A stretch of DNA of 64,000 nucleotides from JAFAHD01 sp963772515 (GTDB lineage Bacteria > Vulcanimicrobiota > Vulcanimicrobiia > Eremiobacterales > Eremiobacteraceae): the NCBI GenBank assembly GCA_963772515.1, contig CAVYXC010000003.1, positions 1-64,000 of the forward strand, in the 5' to 3' direction. Below the pieces are notes generated by a model, which saw only the letters and a list, made by a program, of their open reading frames with translations, ran no database searches and was not told where the DNA came from. Below, piece after piece: positions 42,825 through 52,641 of the stretch (its first letter is position 1; each line of letters begins with the position of its first letter). The translations under genes and the position numbers were made by a program.

Positions 42825-43844
42825 GTGGCCAGATTCATCGCGCAACGCGCATTGCGCTTCGTCGCCGTGTTGTTCACGATCACCGTCCTCTCGTTTGCGT
42901 TCTTGCATCTGATCCCGGGCAATCCGATCCAGATCATGCTGGGCGAACATGCGACCAAATCCGACGTCGAACGGCTGACGCACGAGCTGCGTCTCGATCG
43001 ACCCTGGTACGATCAGCTCGCCGCCTATCTCTGGCAGGTCGGGCACGGCAACCTCGGCCGCTCGCTTGAAGACAACGTGCCGGTCGGCATCAAGCTGATG
43101 GAGCATTTCCCCGCCACGGTCGAGCTGACGCTGGCTGCGATGCTGTTCGCGGTGCTCGTGGGCATTCCGGCGGGCATCGTCGCGGCGTTGACGCATCGGC
43201 GCCCATTGGACACAGTGATCAACATCGTCGTGCTGCTCGGCGTTTCGGTGCCGGTGTTCTGGCTTGGCTGGATGATGCTGTATCTGTTCGCGTACGAGCC
43301 CAGTCGCGCGGGCATCGATCTTTTCCCGATCGGCGGGCGCCTTTCGCTGCGCTACGCGGTCGAGACGCGTACTCATTTCGTGCTGCTCGACAGCTTGCTG
43401 GCGCACAACTGGGCCGCGTTCGGCGACGCGTTGCGCCATCTCGTGCTGCCGGCGATCACGCTTGGGACGATTCCGCTGGCCATCATTGCCAAGATGACGC
43501 GCGCGAGCATGCTCGAAGTCCAATCGATGGACTATATGCGCACTGCGCGCGCGAAGGGTCTGGGCAGCTGGGCGGTCGTCGTGCGCCACGGACTGCGCAA
43601 CGCGCTGATCCCCATCGTCACCGTGGTCGGGCTGCAGATCGGCTTGCTGCTCGGCGGCGCCGTCCTGACCGAACATATATTCGCATGGCCGGGTGTGGGC
43701 AGGCTCGCGTTCGAGGCCATCAGCAACCGCGACAGCCCGCTCGTCAACGGCTCGATCCTGCTCTTCGCGGCGACCTTCGTGCTGGTCAACTTGGCCGTCG
43801 ACGTCGCGTATGCGGCCCTGAACCCCCGGATACGCTACGCGTAA
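42825..43844 (+). CDS. DppB/OppB-type peptide/nickel ABC transporter permease, orphan
   Basis: 339 aa from GTG 42825. Typical N-terminus FIAQRALRFVAVLFTITVLSFAFLHLIPGNP, the DppB core LRLDRPWYDQ, the six-helix BPD_transp_1 domain and the EAA-like loop YMRTARAKGLGSWAVVVRHG with AWPGVGRL. No second permease, ATPase or binding protein is encoded nearby, so partners must lie elsewhere or be lost. Divergent from hppA. Confidence 0.88.
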   Translation: MARFIAQRALRFVAVLFTITVLSFAFLHLIPGNPIQIMLGEHATKSDVERLTHELRLDRPWYDQLAAYLWQVGHGNLGRSLEDNVPVGIKLMEHFPATVELTLAAMLFAVLVGIPAGIVAALTHRRPLDTVINIVVLLGVSVPVFWLGWMMLYLFAYEPSRAGIDLFPIGGRLSLRYAVETRTHFVLLDSLLAHNWAAFGDALRHLVLPAITLGTIPLAIIAKMTRASMLEVQSMDYMRTARAKGLGSWAVVVRHGLRNALIPIVTVVGLQIGLLLGGAVLTEHIFAWPGVGRLAFEAISNRDSPLVNGSILLFAATFVLVNLAVDVAYAALNPRIRYA

Positions 43845-43913
43845 GGCGGCCCTAACGAAACTCTCAGTACGCCGGTCCCGTTAATAGGCTACAATGACCC
43901 CGGGAGAGAACAA

Positions 43914-44594
43914 ATGACCGGGGGCCCTGTGTTCTCGGTCACTCCGACCAAGGTGCGGACGATGATACGATATCGTATGGAAGACCCGCTTTCAGGAAGC
44001 CGGCCTGGCGTGAGCAAACGTATGACGTTGGATGGCACGGGCGATCGGTCCGGCCCCACCCACAAATCTTCTTCGACGGCCTCTTCATTCGGAGCCGTAC
44101 GGAGCGATGAGAGCGCGCGCCTGTGCGGGCGCTGCTTCGCGCGCAACTACGCCGGCGAGACGTACTGCAAGATGTGCGGCGAACCGCTGCCCGCCGAAGT
44201 CGCCCAGCTCGACGAATCCGCGACGCGCCGCCTCGAAGCACCGGCCGTGCGCGGCTGCGTGACGGTCCACATCGAGCGCGACGGCACCGAGATCGACCTG
44301 CCCATCGACACCGACGTCGTGCTGATCGGCCGCGCATCGGTCACCGACGGCGTCTATCCTGACGTCGACCTTGCCCCGTTCGATTTCGGCAATTTCGTCT
44401 CGCGCCGGCACGCGTTTATCGTGCGCCGCCACGGCAGCTTTATCATCGAAGATCTCGAGAGCACGAACGGGACGTCGCTCAACGGCGCGCAGCGCCTCGT
44501 GCCGCACGCGCCGACGCCTCTGCGCCATGGCGATAAGATCATGTTCGGCGAGACCAAGGTGACCTTCACGACCGAGGCCGTCCCGCAAGACTGA
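43914..44594 (+). CDS. Zinc-ribbon plus FHA domain protein
   Basis: 226 aa behind GGGAGAG. A zinc ribbon (LCGRCFARNYAGETYCKMCG) at about 68-88 is followed by an FHA domain (VVLIGRASVTDGVYPDVDLA, FVSRRHAFI, IEDLESTNGTSLNG). FHA domains bind phosphothreonine, so the protein probably senses a Ser/Thr kinase. No kinase is encoded in this window. A TACAAT lies at 43890, close to the start. A palindromic repeat with a T-run follows and may terminate it. Confidence 0.8.
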   Translation: MTGGPVFSVTPTKVRTMIRYRMEDPLSGSRPGVSKRMTLDGTGDRSGPTHKSSSTASSFGAVRSDESARLCGRCFARNYAGETYCKMCGEPLPAEVAQLDESATRRLEAPAVRGCVTVHIERDGTEIDLPIDTDVVLIGRASVTDGVYPDVDLAPFDFGNFVSRRHAFIVRRHGSFIIEDLESTNGTSLNGAQRLVPHAPTPLRHGDKIMFGETKVTFTTEAVPQD

Positions 44595-44619
44595 CCTCAC
44601 CGCCCTAACCTAAACCCCA

Positions 44620-44644
44620 TGGAGCGGTCGAGTTTACTCGACCG
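44620..44644. repeat. Palindromic repeat copy followed by T-run, after FHA gene
   Basis: TGGAG followed by CGGTCGAGTTTACTCGACCG, with G/C compensation in the stem (GAG/CTC). The downstream sequence TCCATTTTTC makes this copy look like an intrinsic terminator. Confidence 0.9.
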
Positions 44645-44797
44645 TCCATTTTTCTGTTGCGTCACGGCCCATTTTCCGGTCATAGACTATATAGATAATC
44701 TCGTTCAGCTCGTAAAAAAGGGATAAAACCGAAAAAACGGGAAACGACCGGACCCTGCCTGGGACCGCGTTTGTAGAGAGAGCAGCGATTTTTGCGT

Positions 44798-45034
44798 ATG
44801 GTTGAAGACCGCCGCGCGACGCGCAAGAAGAACCGGGCCAACGACTGGATGACCTCAGGCGAGGTCGCACGCGAGCTCAATATGACCGACGCGGCTATTC
44901 GCCGTTGGGCGCGCGAAGGATTGGTCGATGCGATCAAGACCCCCGGCGGCCAGTACCGTTTCCGGCGCGAGGCGCTCAATCAGCTGTTGGCGGGCAACGG
45001 CCACACGACGTCCAAAGCGAAGCTCAAACGATGA
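44798..45034 (+). CDS. BldC-like MerR-type DNA-binding protein
   Basis: 78 aa from ATG 44798. A single winged HTH: WMTSGEVARELNMTDAAIRR, WAREGLVDAIKTPGGQYRFR. No effector domain follows, as in Streptomyces BldC. It overlaps the sigma-factor gene (ATGATG), so the two are co-translated. The 150 bp upstream contain an AT-rich tract (ACTATATAGATAATC) that may carry the promoter. Confidence 0.75.
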   Translation: MVEDRRATRKKNRANDWMTSGEVARELNMTDAAIRRWAREGLVDAIKTPGGQYRFRREALNQLLAGNGHTTSKAKLKR

Positions 45035-45861
45035 TACAGCATCGCGTGACTTCGCGCACCTACGCCATCGCCGGCAGCAACCTCAGCCGCGAAGAGATCG
45101 TCCATAAGTTCTTGCCGCTGGTCAAGTACGTCGCCGGCAAGATCTCGGTCAATCTTCCCTCCCACGTCGAGATCAACGACCTTATCAATGAAGGCATCCT
45201 CGGGCTCATCGACGCGATCGGCAAGTACGACGACTCGCGCGGCGTGAAGTTCGAGACCTATGCGACCACGCGCATCAGTGGTGCGATCCTCGACGCGCTG
45301 CGCGCCATGGATTGGGTGCCGCGTGCGGTGCGCCAGAAAGCGCGCGAGCTCGAGCGGACCTTCGGCTCGCTTGAGGCGCGCCACGGGCGCGCCCCGGAAG
45401 GCGAAGAAGTCGCCAAAGAGCTCGGCTTATCGCTCAAAGAGTACCACACGCTGCTGCTCAAGATCCGCGGCACCTCGATCTTGTCGCTCGAAGAGTTCTT
45501 GCCAAACGAGAAGGGCCACGACGTCGCGCTGCTCGACACGCTCAAAGATGCAGGCCCGGATCCGACGTTCCAGGTCGAATCGGCTGAGGTCAAATCCGCA
45601 CTGTCGACCGCCGTCGAGTCGCTGCCGCCCCAAGAGCGCACTGTCATCTCGCTGTACTACTTCGAAGGGCTCACCCTCAAAGACATCAAGAGCGTGCTCA
45701 ACGTGTCGGAATCGCGGGTGTCGCAGATCCACGCGCAAGCGGTGATCCGCCTGCGCTCCAAGCTTAAGACGTTGCACATGGACTTGGGTTATCGCGAAGG
45801 CGACCCGACCATCCGTCAGAAGTACGTGCGCAAGAAGCCGCAAGCCCAGCAAGCCTCCTAA
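45031..45861 (+). CDS. RNA polymerase sigma factor of the FliA/WhiG (sigma28) type
   Basis: 276 aa from ATG 45031. Region 2 VKYVAGKISVNLPSHVEIND, LINEGILGLIDAIGKYD and FETYATTRISGAILDALRAM are the standard sigma-28/WhiG sequence, with DWVPRAVRQKARELE typical of that group. Region 3 (EVAKELGLSLKEYHTLL) and region 4 (VISLYYFEGLTLKDIKSVLN, VSESRVSQIHAQA) follow. It directs RNA polymerase to motility or developmental genes. Overlaps the BldC-like gene; a palindromic repeat follows directly. Confidence 0.92.
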   Translation: MIQHRVTSRTYAIAGSNLSREEIVHKFLPLVKYVAGKISVNLPSHVEINDLINEGILGLIDAIGKYDDSRGVKFETYATTRISGAILDALRAMDWVPRAVRQKARELERTFGSLEARHGRAPEGEEVAKELGLSLKEYHTLLLKIRGTSILSLEEFLPNEKGHDVALLDTLKDAGPDPTFQVESAEVKSALSTAVESLPPQERTVISLYYFEGLTLKDIKSVLNVSESRVSQIHAQAVIRLRSKLKTLHMDLGYREGDPTIRQKYVRKKPQAQQAS

Positions 45862-45886
45862 TGGAGCGGTCGAATTTATTCGACCG
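45862..45886. repeat. Palindromic repeat copy directly after the sigma-factor stop
   Basis: TGGAG followed by CGGTCGAATTTATTCGACCG, beginning one base after the TAA of the sigma-factor gene. Confidence 0.9.
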
Positions 45887-45942
45887 CCAGCCGGGCAGTT
45901 ATCCACAAGTACCCCTCACCCAAATGTCGAAGCAATAGGTCC

Positions 45943-46848
45943 ATGCAGTGGCTTTCCTCGCTTCGAGACGCCCTGGCAAAGACGCGAAACGGACTCGCGG
46001 GCCACTTCAACGCCCTCCTCGGCCGCCAGCTCGTCGACGACACCTTTTGGAGCGAGCTGGAAGAAACGCTGATCTCAGCCGACTTCGGCGTCAGCACCAC
46101 CGAGAAGATAATCGCCCAGCTCAAGCTCGCGGCGCAGCAGCAGAATCTGCGGGCGGCCGGCGACGTCGTGCGCGTGTTTCGGTCCGACGTGGCCGACTAT
46201 CTGACCCACCCTAAGCTCGCGCCCGTGCCGGCCCGTACCAAGCCCCATGTCGTGCTCGTGGTCGGGGTGAACGGCTCGGGCAAGACGACCACGATCGGCA
46301 AGCTGGCGGCACAGGAGCGGGCGCGCGGGCGCACAGTCCTGCTCGTCGCGGGCGACACCTTCCGCGCGGCGGCGGCCGAGCAGCTGGCGATCTGGGCAAA
46401 GCGTTCGGGTGCGGAGCTGGTGCGCCACGCCGAAGGGGCCGACCCCGCGGCGGTAGTGTTCGACGGCCTCGCGGCGGCGAAGGCCCGTGCCACCGATGTG
46501 GTCTTCATCGACACCGCCGGCCGCCTGCAGACCAAACACAATCTAATGGAAGAGCTCAAGAAGATCCGCCGCGTCATCGCGCGCGAGGTCGAGGGTGCGC
46601 CGCACGAGACGCTGCTCGTGCTGGACGCCACGACCGGCCAAAACGCGCTTTCGCAGGCCAAGCTCTTCCACGAAGCGGCAGACGTCACGGGCATCGTCCT
46701 GACGAAGCTTGACGGGACGGCCAAGGGCGGGATAATCGTAGCGATCATGGACCAAGCCGACCTGCCGGTGAAATACGTCGGGTTCGGCGAACAGGTGGAC
46801 CAGCTCAAAGCGTTCGACCCGGCGTCGTACGTAGATGCGTTGTTTTGA
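45943..46848 (+). CDS. ftsY: Signal recognition particle receptor FtsY
   Basis: 301 aa. N domain (ALAKTRNGLAGHFNALLGRQ, FWSELEETLISADFGVSTTE) and G domain with GVNGSGKTTTIGKLA, DTFRAAAAEQL, DTAGRLQ, TKLDGTAKGG. The long acidic A domain of E. coli FtsY is absent, so membrane attachment relies on the N domain. The stop lies inside the recA -35 element. Confidence 0.94.
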   Translation: MQWLSSLRDALAKTRNGLAGHFNALLGRQLVDDTFWSELEETLISADFGVSTTEKIIAQLKLAAQQQNLRAAGDVVRVFRSDVADYLTHPKLAPVPARTKPHVVLVVGVNGSGKTTTIGKLAAQERARGRTVLLVAGDTFRAAAAEQLAIWAKRSGAELVRHAEGADPAAVVFDGLAAAKARATDVVFIDTAGRLQTKHNLMEELKKIRRVIAREVEGAPHETLLVLDATTGQNALSQAKLFHEAADVTGIVLTKLDGTAKGGIIVAIMDQADLPVKYVGFGEQVDQLKAFDPASYVDALF

Positions 46849-46873
46849 CATGCTACGCCCTCGGGCGTATAAT
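46845..46873 (+). promoter_or_regulatory. Consensus sigma70 promoter of recA
   Basis: TTGACA (46845-46850) and TATAAT (46868-46873) match the consensus exactly with a 17-bp spacer. The -35 box overlaps the ftsY stop codon. Start of transcription is expected near 46880, leaving a leader of about 47 nt. Confidence 0.85.
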
Positions 46874-46889
46874 GGAGCGTTCTGTAGTC

Positions 46890-46907
46890 CCGCGCTCGCG
46901 AGCGCGG
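46890..46907. promoter_or_regulatory. 18-bp perfect palindrome in the recA leader
   Basis: CCGCGCTCGCGAGCGCGG lies between promoter and ribosome site. It could be an operator (LexA-type or other SOS repressor) or an RNA hairpin. No classical E. coli or B. subtilis SOS box is seen. Confidence 0.45.
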
Positions 46908-46926
46908 CGTGAATAGGGAGATCTCG

Positions 46927-47967
<1,041 letters not shown>

Positions 47968-47998
47968 CGCGCGCTGATGCGCCGGTCGGACGGCTGAG

Positions 47999-48493
47999 AT
48001 GAACTCGCCTGCGCCAACATCTCCGGCCTTCGCGGCGGCCGTGCGCATGCTCTCCGGCAAGCGGCTCACGAAGGCGCAACTAGGGCAGAAACTGCGCGAC
48101 CGCGGCTACGAGCCCGCGGCGATCGAGGAGGCCGTCGCGGTGTGCGAGGAACGCCGCTACATCGACGACCGTACCTATGCGCAGCTCTACGTCAAGAGCA
48201 TCCTCGACCGCAAGCCGGTGGGGCGCATGCGCCTGCTGCACGATCTGCTGCGCCACGGCATCGACGGGGATCTCGCCCACGCGGTCATCGACGAATTCTC
48301 GGGCGATGGCGACGAAGAAGAGCGCATCGACCGCGCGCTGGCCAAACTTGAAGCGATCAGGCCCCAGGACGGCTACGAGCAGCTCGGCCGGCGCCTCGAG
48401 CGTCAAGGATTCACCGCGCCGGAGATAGCCCGGGCGCTGCGCAAGCGCGCGCAGACGCGCGGCGCGATCCCTCGCTTTGAAACGCTGGAATGA
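47999..48493 (+). CDS. recX: RecX regulatory protein
   Basis: 164 aa. RecX three-helix repeats: MLSGKRLTKAQLGQKLRDRG, AIEEAVAVCEERRYIDDRTY, and QLGRRLERQGFTAPEIARAL. RecX restrains RecA filament growth. Position directly behind recA is typical. Confidence 0.9.
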   Translation: MNSPAPTSPAFAAAVRMLSGKRLTKAQLGQKLRDRGYEPAAIEEAVAVCEERRYIDDRTYAQLYVKSILDRKPVGRMRLLHDLLRHGIDGDLAHAVIDEFSGDGDEEERIDRALAKLEAIRPQDGYEQLGRRLERQGFTAPEIARALRKRAQTRGAIPRFETLE

Positions 48494-48503
48494 GGGCGCG
48501 GAC

Positions 48504-49310
48504 ATGCAGGGCAGCGGCGCGGTGGCGGTGAGCGAAGACGTCGATCTGGGCGGCGGGTTCGTCTTGGCGCGCGCGCCGGGAGAAGAAGCGCTCATCGTCG
48601 CGACCGCGCTCAACGGCACCGGCGCGCTGGGATTCGCCAGCCCGCCCGAAGTCGACGCCCGCTTGGACGCTGACGCCGCCGCGTGGGTCTCGCGCTCCAG
48701 CGCCATGCGCGGCCTGCGCATGCGCAGCCTCGATCAGGTGCACGGCTCGCTGTGCGTGCCGGCCGGCGCCGTCGACGCGACGAACAGCGCCGATGCGGCG
48801 TGGACCGCCTCGCCCGACGATATTCTCATCATCAGGACGGCCGATTGCGCGGCGCTATGGCTGGTCGATCCGCAACGCGGTCAGATGGCGATGGTGCATG
48901 CCGGCTGGCGGGGCGCCGCCGGCGGCATCATCGAGCACACGATCGGCGCGCTGCGCGCGCACGGCACAAACCCGGTTGACATCGTGGTGGCGATCGGTCC
49001 ACATATCGGCCCGTGCTGTTTCGAGGTCGGTCCTGAGGTCGCGATGCGTTTCGCCGGGGTCGCCGGCGCAGTCCGGCCGGCGTCGGAGCTGACAGCACCG
49101 CGCCAGCGCGCTGATTCTTTCTCACTTGCCCTGTGCGTGGTGCTAGTCCGCGCGCTCGAGGACGAAGGCGTCCCCCGCGACTCGATCCACGCCGCCACCG
49201 CGTGCACGCGCTGCTCGCGCATGGCGGGCGGCGAACCGCTGCTGCACTCGTACCGCCGCAACGGCAAGGGCGGACCGCTCATGGGCTCGGTCGGGTTCTT
49301 GCAGCGGTGA
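48504..49310 (+). CDS. pgeF: Laccase-domain purine nucleosidase/oxidase family protein (YfiH/PgeF)
   Basis: 268 aa from ATG 48504. Motifs DQVHG, RTADCAALWLVDP, VHAGWRGAAGG and GPHIGPCCFEVG supply the conserved Cys/His zinc-binding set of the DUF152/Cu-polyphenol-oxidase family. The E. coli homologue edits peptidoglycan precursors, while others cleave purine nucleosides. It overlaps the response-regulator gene (GTGA). Confidence 0.9.
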   Translation: MQGSGAVAVSEDVDLGGGFVLARAPGEEALIVATALNGTGALGFASPPEVDARLDADAAAWVSRSSAMRGLRMRSLDQVHGSLCVPAGAVDATNSADAAWTASPDDILIIRTADCAALWLVDPQRGQMAMVHAGWRGAAGGIIEHTIGALRAHGTNPVDIVVAIGPHIGPCCFEVGPEVAMRFAGVAGAVRPASELTAPRQRADSFSLALCVVLVRALEDEGVPRDSIHAATACTRCSRMAGGEPLLHSYRRNGKGGPLMGSVGFLQR

Positions 49311-50038
49311 ACGCCTTCGCGCAGCGCGGCGGCATACCGCACGCGCTCGTCGTCGACGACGAGCCGGACATCGCGAACCTCCTCAAAGACGCGCTTGCGG
49401 CCGAGGGATTTGACGTCGACGTCGCGGCTGACGGCATGGCCGCTTTGCGCCGCGCGCGCTCCCAGGCCCCCGATCTTGTCGTGTTGGACATCGGCCTGCC
49501 GGGTCTGGACGGTTTTGAGGTCTGCCGAGCGCTTCGCAAAATATCCCAGGCCCCGATCGTGATCGTATCGGCGCGGAGTGCCGAAGTCGAGCGTATAGTC
49601 GGGCTCGAACTGGGCGCGGACGACTACTTGGTCAAACCGTTCTCAGCGCGCGAATTGATCGCGCGCGTGCGTGCGATCATGCGCCGCTCGGGCCAAGCGC
49701 CGCCGGCGCGCGGGCGCCGGCACAGCGCCGGCCTGATGACCCTCGACGAGGATCGCCGGGAAGTGACCGTTGAGGGCCGCAGCATCGTGCTCAAGCCGCG
49801 CGAGTTCGATCTGCTTGCGCTGTTCGTGCGCAACGAAGGGCGGGTCTTCACGCGCGATCAGATCATCGAGACGCTGTGGGGCTTTGATTACGACGGCGAT
49901 CCGCGCACGGTGGACGTCCACGTGCGCCGGCTGCGCCGGGCGCTCGGCGAAGGCGCCGCGCAGGCGCGCTATCTCCACACGGTTCACGGCGTCGGTTACA
50001 AGTTTGCCGCCCCGGCCCGCACCGCTACTCCGGCCTGA
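49307..50038 (+). CDS. OmpR/PhoB-family response regulator
   Basis: 243 aa from GTG 49307. Receiver domain with acidic pair VVDDEPDIAN, phospho-Asp in LVVLDIGLPGLDG, Thr/Ser in IVSARS and Lys in LVKPFSARE; winged-helix C-terminus with LKPREFDLLALFVRN, RTVDVHVRRLRRALG and VHGVGYKF. It forms a two-component system with the following kinase. Confidence 0.93.
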   Translation: MNAFAQRGGIPHALVVDDEPDIANLLKDALAAEGFDVDVAADGMAALRRARSQAPDLVVLDIGLPGLDGFEVCRALRKISQAPIVIVSARSAEVERIVGLELGADDYLVKPFSARELIARVRAIMRRSGQAPPARGRRHSAGLMTLDEDRREVTVEGRSIVLKPREFDLLALFVRNEGRVFTRDQIIETLWGFDYDGDPRTVDVHVRRLRRALGEGAAQARYLHTVHGVGYKFAAPARTATPA

Positions 50039-50069
50039 GCGGCGCACTCTCCAGTCGCGCATTCCGGAG

Positions 50070-51206
50070 TTGCGCGCGCTCGTCGCGCCGTTGCTCGCCC
50101 TCGCCGCCGCGCGCCGCTCGGCGCCGTTGCTCTATCTTGAGCTGACGGGCATCGAGCGCGTTCCGCGGAATCGCCGGCGCCACGTGCTTGCGATCTACAA
50201 GCGCGCCGTGGCCGCGGCGTTGCGCGCGGCTGTCGGCACAGCCCTGCGGCGCGGCGACGTCGTAGCCGCCGGGCCTGGCGCGCGCTGCTTTGTCGCACTT
50301 CTGGTCGCTCGAGCGGTTGCTGCCCCGGCCAGAGACGGCGTGGCCGATGCACACCTGGGCCTCATCGCCGGCCGCTTGCAGGCGGCGGTGCGCGCGCAGC
50401 TGCACCAACTCGCCGGCGCGGAAAAGGCCGCGCGCGACATGGGTGTGATCGCCGGCTGGACGGTGCTCGATCCGGTTGCCCCTGCGCAGCCGCTTGAGGA
50501 CCTGCGCCAAGGGATCCGCGGTGCCGCCGTGGTGGCGCGCGTCGAGGCGCAACGCGCGCTCGTGCTCGCGGCGGTCACGCACGAGCTGCGCACGCCGCTG
50601 ATGTCCATTCTCGGCTACGCGGAACGGTTGCGCGACGAGCCGGACCTTGCGCCGCGCATGCGCGCCCGCTTCGGGGGCATCGTGGCGCGCGAGGCGCGCC
50701 GTTTGCACCGCCTCGTCGAGAGTCTCATCGACACCGGCGCGTGGACCGCGGGCAAACTGGTATTGAGACGTCGGCGGGTCGCCCTCAACGCATTGGTGCG
50801 GTCCTCATGGGCGGCGTCGGCCGCCGGGCAGCCGAGCGGCGCTCGCGTGGAGGTCAGCGGCGATGCGCGGGTCAGCGCCGATCCCGAACGGCTGACGCAA
50901 GTCTTCATCAACCTGCTCGACAACGCCGTGCGTCATTCGCCTGTGAAAGCCCGCGTGCGCGTACGCATCGCCCGGCGCGGCGACGCGGTCATCGCCGCGG
51001 TCATGGATGAGGGGCCCGGCTTCACGCAGCGGGCCGTACGCGCGGCGGGTACCCCGTTTGCACCGGGCGCGGACGGGCGCGTCGGGTTGGGGCTCTCGAT
51101 CGCCCGCCTGCTCGTCGAGGCGCACGGTGGCACGCTCGAAGTCAGCGGCGGCCGCGGCGCGCGCGTCGAGGTGCGCCTTCCGTGTCGCGGCGCGCGCGCG
51201 ACATGA
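50070..51206 (+). CDS. Sensor histidine kinase, cytoplasmic, uncertain start
   Basis: About 378 aa from TTG 50070; no ATG or GTG with a ribosome site is available near the end of the regulator gene, so the start is open. The N-terminal 150 residues are Ala/Arg-rich without a membrane segment. HisKA: LAAVTHELRTPLMSILGYAE (phospho-His); ATPase: QVFINLLDNAVRHS (N box), MDEGPGF (G1), GLGLSIARLLVEAHGG (G2). It acts on the regulator upstream. Confidence 0.85.
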   Translation: MRALVAPLLALAAARRSAPLLYLELTGIERVPRNRRRHVLAIYKRAVAAALRAAVGTALRRGDVVAAGPGARCFVALLVARAVAAPARDGVADAHLGLIAGRLQAAVRAQLHQLAGAEKAARDMGVIAGWTVLDPVAPAQPLEDLRQGIRGAAVVARVEAQRALVLAAVTHELRTPLMSILGYAERLRDEPDLAPRMRARFGGIVAREARRLHRLVESLIDTGAWTAGKLVLRRRRVALNALVRSSWAASAAGQPSGARVEVSGDARVSADPERLTQVFINLLDNAVRHSPVKARVRVRIARRGDAVIAAVMDEGPGFTQRAVRAAGTPFAPGADGRVGLGLSIARLLVEAHGGTLEVSGGRGARVEVRLPCRGARAT

Positions 51207-51291
51207 GAATACGGTCACAACTTCCTGAGAATCTCACGCGCGAGCAAGGGTTTGCCTACGGCGGCATGCGAAGCGTGCCGATGTCGTAGGA

Positions 51292-52641
51292 GTGAGCACC
51301 TATGCCGAGTTAGGAGCGCCCGCAGACTCCATGGAACCGGTCAGTCTTCGCCTGTTTTGGACCTCGGCATTCGCCGGGGTACTTTTTTTGCTCACCTCGT
51401 CGAGCGCGTCCGCTCGCGCGACCGAGCTGCCCGCGATCTCCGCCGCCGCCGCCGAGTTCCACGGGGGCTCGATCGACACCGGCCAGATCTACACGCAATG
51501 TCTGCTCTCGACGGTGCGCTACGACGTCTCGTTCGAGACGGACCAGACGACGTATGTGATCACGGGCGACATCGGCGCCATGTGGCTGCGCGACGCGAGC
51601 GCACAGGTGCGCCCGTATCTGTTCTTCGTCGCCGACCCTGAAGTGCGCGGCATGCTGCGCGGCGTGATCGCGCGCGAGGCCAAGAACATGCTGGCCGATC
51701 CATACGCCAACGCGTTCAATCGCGATTACAAGGTGGCGGAGGAGAAGTACGAGCTGGACTCGCTGCTCTATCCGATCCAGCTCGCGTGGATGTATTGGAA
51801 GCAGACGCGCGATTCGTCGGTGTTCACGCCCGAGGTCAAAGCGGCGTACGAGCGCGCGCTCGGTCTGATGCAGCTCGAGCGCGACCACAGCTACTCGACC
51901 TATCGCCATCGCGAACTCATCAACGACGGCAAAGGCGCGCCGACGGCGGTGACCGGTATGGTGTGGACCGCGTTCCGGCCGAGCGACGACCCCGCGACGT
52001 ACGGCTATAACATCCCGGAAGAGATGTTCGCCGCCGTCGGCTTAGGCGAGCTCAGAGAGATCGAAGCCGACGTGTGGCACGACAACCTCAAGCGCGACGA
52101 GGTCGACGCGCTGCGCTCCGGCATCATCGACGGGATCAATCGCTACGGGATCGTCTACACGCCGAAGTACGGCTACATCTACGCCTACGAAGTGGATGGT
52201 CTGGGGCATAGCGTGCTGATGGACGACGCCAACGTGCCGAGCCTGCTCTCGATCCCATACATGGGCTTCGAGCCGGCCAGCAACGGCATCTACGCCAACA
52301 CGCGGCGTTTCGTGCTGTCGAGCGACGATCCGTATTACTTCACGGGCAAGTATGCGCGCGGTGTCGGCAGCCCGCACACGCCGCACGGCTATGTGTGGCC
52401 GCTGGCGCTGGTCATGCAAGGTCTGACCGCCTCGGATCCCGAGGAGGTCGCAAACGTGCTTTCGGAAGTGCAGGCTTCGGACACAGGCGATCACCTGCTG
52501 CACGAATCGTTCGACCCGAACGCCCCCTCGCAGTTCACGCGCTCGAACTTCGGCTGGCCGTGCTCGCTGTATTCGGAGCTCGTGCTGGACCGCGTCATGG
52601 GGTTCACGCCGCTGCCGACGCCCGCCATCCCCGGCATGTAG
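51292..52641 (+). CDS. Glycoside hydrolase family 125 (exo-alpha-1,6-mannosidase-like), exported
   Basis: 449 aa from GTG 51292 (ATG 51331 possible). Signal-like segment FWTSAFAGVLFLLTSSSASA. The domain shows the GH125/DUF1237 core: TGDIGAMWLRDASAQVRPYL with the conserved Asp, KYELDSLLYPIQLAWMYWKQ, GMVWTAFRPSDDP, MDDANVPSLLSIPY and GFPCSLYSE-like text (FGWPCSLYSELVL). It probably removes alpha-1,6-linked mannose. No other sugar genes are nearby. Confidence 0.85.
   Translation: MSTYAELGAPADSMEPVSLRLFWTSAFAGVLFLLTSSSASARATELPAISAAAAEFHGGSIDTGQIYTQCLLSTVRYDVSFETDQTTYVITGDIGAMWLRDASAQVRPYLFFVADPEVRGMLRGVIAREAKNMLADPYANAFNRDYKVAEEKYELDSLLYPIQLAWMYWKQTRDSSVFTPEVKAAYERALGLMQLERDHSYSTYRHRELINDGKGAPTAVTGMVWTAFRPSDDPATYGYNIPEEMFAAVGLGELREIEADVWHDNLKRDEVDALRSGIIDGINRYGIVYTPKYGYIYAYEVDGLGHSVLMDDANVPSLLSIPYMGFEPASNGIYANTRRFVLSSDDPYYFTGKYARGVGSPHTPHGYVWPLALVMQGLTASDPEEVANVLSEVQASDTGDHLLHESFDPNAPSQFTRSNFGWPCSLYSELVLDRVMGFTPLPTPAIPGM

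Noticed and set aside
41194..43676. Long frames opposite hppA and the DppB-type permease (41194-41841, 41255-42403, 42693-43676)
   Set aside because: Compositional shadows with Arg/Asp-rich text; the opposite strand contains strong family motifs.
34120..45886. All palindromic repeats as ordinary intrinsic terminators
   Set aside because: Only the copy at 44620 has a following T-run; others sit directly before ribosome sites, in tandem, or inside mutS2.
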